A program made the translations under genes and the position numbers. Below, one piece after another: positions 6,195 to 7,329 of a stretch of 7,329 nucleotides of DNA. This DNA is from Pseudomonadota bacterium (lineage in GTDB: Bacteria > Pseudomonadota > Gammaproteobacteria > Competibacterales > Competibacteraceae). Below the pieces are notes generated by a model, which was given only the letters and a program-made list of their open reading frames with translations, was not told the DNA's origin and did no database searches. Position 1 is the first letter of the stretch. Each line of letters begins with the position of its first letter. The stretch lies in NCBI GenBank assembly GCA_018262135.1, contig JAGTSD010000082.1, positions 1-7,329 of the forward strand, read 5' to 3'.

Positions 6195-6640
6195 TTACAT
6201 CCGAAACACGCCAAACTTCGTCGGTGGAATGGGCGCGTTGATCGCCGCCGACAGGCTTAATCCCAGAATCCACCGAGTCTGGGCCAGGTCCACAGAAAGC
6301 GCGGCGAATAGGCCCGCCCGCACATGCCGTAGTTGCCCGCGCCGAAGGAGCCGCCGATCAACACCGTCAGCTTGGGCACGGCAGCGGTGGACACGGCGGT
6401 GACCATCTTGGCCCCGTCCTTGGCGATACCGCCATGCTCGTATTTCTTGCCGACCATGAAGCCGGTGATGTTCTGCAGGAACACCAGTGGGATGCCGCGC
6501 TGGGCGCACAGTTCGATGAAATGCGCGCCCTTCTGCGCCGATTCGGCGAACAGGATGCCGTTGTTGGCGACGAGGCCAACCGGATAGCCATACAGCCGGG
6601 CGAAGCCGGTGACCAGTGTGGTCCCGTAACGGGCCTTGAA
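6195..6640 (-). pseudogene. liuB: Methylcrotonyl-CoA carboxylase beta (carboxyltransferase) subunit, remnant
   Basis: The intact subunit is about 535 residues and transfers carboxyl from biotin to methylcrotonyl-CoA. Homology begins at 6640 with [20 protein letters not shown], which should sit well inside the protein, so roughly the first 60 percent is missing. It then runs without interruption for 120 residues. This part includes the acyl-CoA binding and oxyanion-hole regions [18 protein letters not shown] and [20 protein letters not shown], and ends at FLWTWP near 6281. At that point the frame shifts and about 60-70 residues are lost. The authentic C-terminus then resumes as [19 protein letters not shown] and TKFGVFRM, with its stop at 6195-6197. 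In the frame of the main piece, translation instead ends at 6257. There is no start codon of its own; a TAG at 6644-6646, within the adjoining palindromic element, closes the frame upstream. The fragment is non-functional as written. It is close to liuA and in the same orientation, as expected for a liu operon. Confidence 0.9.
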
Positions 6641-6722
6641 TCTCTACGGGTCCATTCCCCGTAGCTTGCTGCGTTCTTTAGTAACCCAATACCCCGCAGC
6701 TTGCTGCGGGGTCGTTTATTTT
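6641..6722. repeat. Palindromic element at the liuA/liuB junction
   Basis: These 82 bp lie exactly between the last recognisable liuA codon (6723) and the first recognisable liuB codon (6640). They contain a near-perfect palindrome, CCCCGCAGC (6692-6700) and GCTGCGGGG (6703-6711), separated by TT. A related half-copy CCCCGTAGC, TT, GCTGCG lies at 6657-6673, and a 7-bp hairpin CTACGGG/CCCGTAG at 6644-6650 and 6658-6664. Minus-strand translation gives the 14-residue foreign tail of liuA. It resembles a short dispersed palindromic repeat, but I cannot count copies elsewhere. Confidence 0.7.
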
Positions 6723-7292
6723 CAGGAAGGCGGTAACGCCCTTGGGACCGGCGGTCGGATCGGTCCGGGTATAGACCACCAGCACGTCGGCGTTTGGGCC
6801 GTTGGTGATCCACATTTTGGTGCCGTTGAGCACGTAGCGGTCGCCCTTGCGCTCGGCTCGCAGCTTCAGCGCCATCACGTCGGAACCGGCACCCGGCTCG
6901 CTCATCGCCAGCGCCCCGATGTGCTCGCCGGAAATCAGCTTGGGCAGATACCTGCGCTTCTGCTCTTCGCTGCCGTTGCGGTGAATCTGATTGACACACA
7001 GGTTGGAATGCGCGCCGTAGGACAGCCCAATCGCGGCGGAGGCGCGGGAGATTTCTTCCATCGCCACGATGTGGACCCGATAGCCCATCGGGGTTCCGCC
7101 GTACTCCTCCTCGACGGTGAGGCCGAGCAGCCCCAGGTCGCCGAACTTGCGCCACAGGTCCATGGGAAACTGGTCGTTACGGTCAGCCTCGGCGGCGCGT
7201 GGGGCGATTTCCTTGCGGGCGAAACTGGCTACGGTGTCGCGCAACAGGGCGACGGCGTCGCCCAAGTCAAAATCCAGGCTGGGAAGGGTCAT
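6678..7292 (-). pseudogene. liuA: Isovaleryl-CoA dehydrogenase, truncated
   Basis: The FAD enzyme oxidises isovaleryl-CoA to 3-methylcrotonyl-CoA, the first liu step. The reading frame is 204 residues against about 390 in the family. Residues 1-190 are normal. They include the N-terminal helical domain, [20 protein letters not shown] with NLCVNQI (77-103), typical of isovaleryl-CoA dehydrogenases, and the acyl-CoA dehydrogenase signature [13 protein letters not shown] (127-139). The beta-domain [19 protein letters not shown] leads to GVTAFL at 185-190. After this, 14 residues come from palindromic repeat DNA and a TAA ends the frame. The missing half contains the catalytic glutamate and the C-terminal helical bundle that completes the flavin and tetramer contacts, so activity is not expected. 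The ATG at 7292 has GGAG about 12 nt upstream. The operon promoter and any LiuR-type regulator would lie beyond the right edge. A general acyl-CoA dehydrogenase is a weaker alternative. Confidence 0.9.
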
Positions 7293-7329
7293 CGGCGGGG
7301 TGCTCCGTACTTTTAGCCTCTCAATCCTA

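Noticed and set aside
6040..6402. Plus-strand reading frame of 120 codons over the liuB C-terminal remnant
   Set aside because: It is antisense to recognisable liuB sequence over half its length, has no family resemblance and has no ribosome site.

Overview
The window is GC-rich proteobacterial DNA, most likely gammaproteobacterial. The evidence is a leucine/isovalerate (liu) catabolic cluster, a RAYT transposase framed by GTAG-type REP palindromes, and a long Ser/Thr kinase fused to a formylglycine-generating-enzyme-like domain. A Competibacter-like lineage would fit, but that is a guess from gene style and cannot be shown here.

Left part, plus strand (1-1380). Two small co-oriented genes encode a DUF6883-family and a DUF4926-family protein, 10 nt apart. 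A REP/inverted-REP pair follows, then a RAYT transposase with an HxH motif, then a second type of REP palindrome. The two REP types have different stems but share a 10-bp loop core.

Right part, minus strand (7292 down to 1420). This is a leucine-degradation operon in the usual order liuA-liuB-liuC-liuD-liuE (isovaleryl-CoA dehydrogenase, methylcrotonyl-CoA carboxylase beta, methylglutaconyl-CoA hydratase, carboxylase alpha, HMG-CoA lyase), but it is badly damaged. liuA stops after about 190 codons. liuB keeps only an internal piece and its extreme C-terminus, joined out of frame. liuD is reduced to three short pieces with a one-base frameshift. Only liuC and liuE are intact. The liuA/liuB junction holds an 82-bp GC-rich palindromic element. 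A complete 704-residue zinc-ribbon/kinase/membrane-anchor/FGE-like gene lies between the liuB remnant and liuC, in the same orientation.

If all five liu genes were intact, they would convert isovaleryl-CoA through methylcrotonyl-CoA, methylglutaconyl-CoA and HMG-CoA to acetoacetate and acetyl-CoA. As written, the dehydrogenation and carboxylation steps cannot be encoded here. Either the operon is decaying, or the contig was collapsed or chimerically assembled at short repeats; sequence alone does not decide.

I did not find a convincing new multi-gene system. The best candidates for something undescribed are the DUF6883-DUF4926 pair, the REP/RAYT unit with its conserved loop, and the FGE-like domain that lacks the catalytic cysteines.
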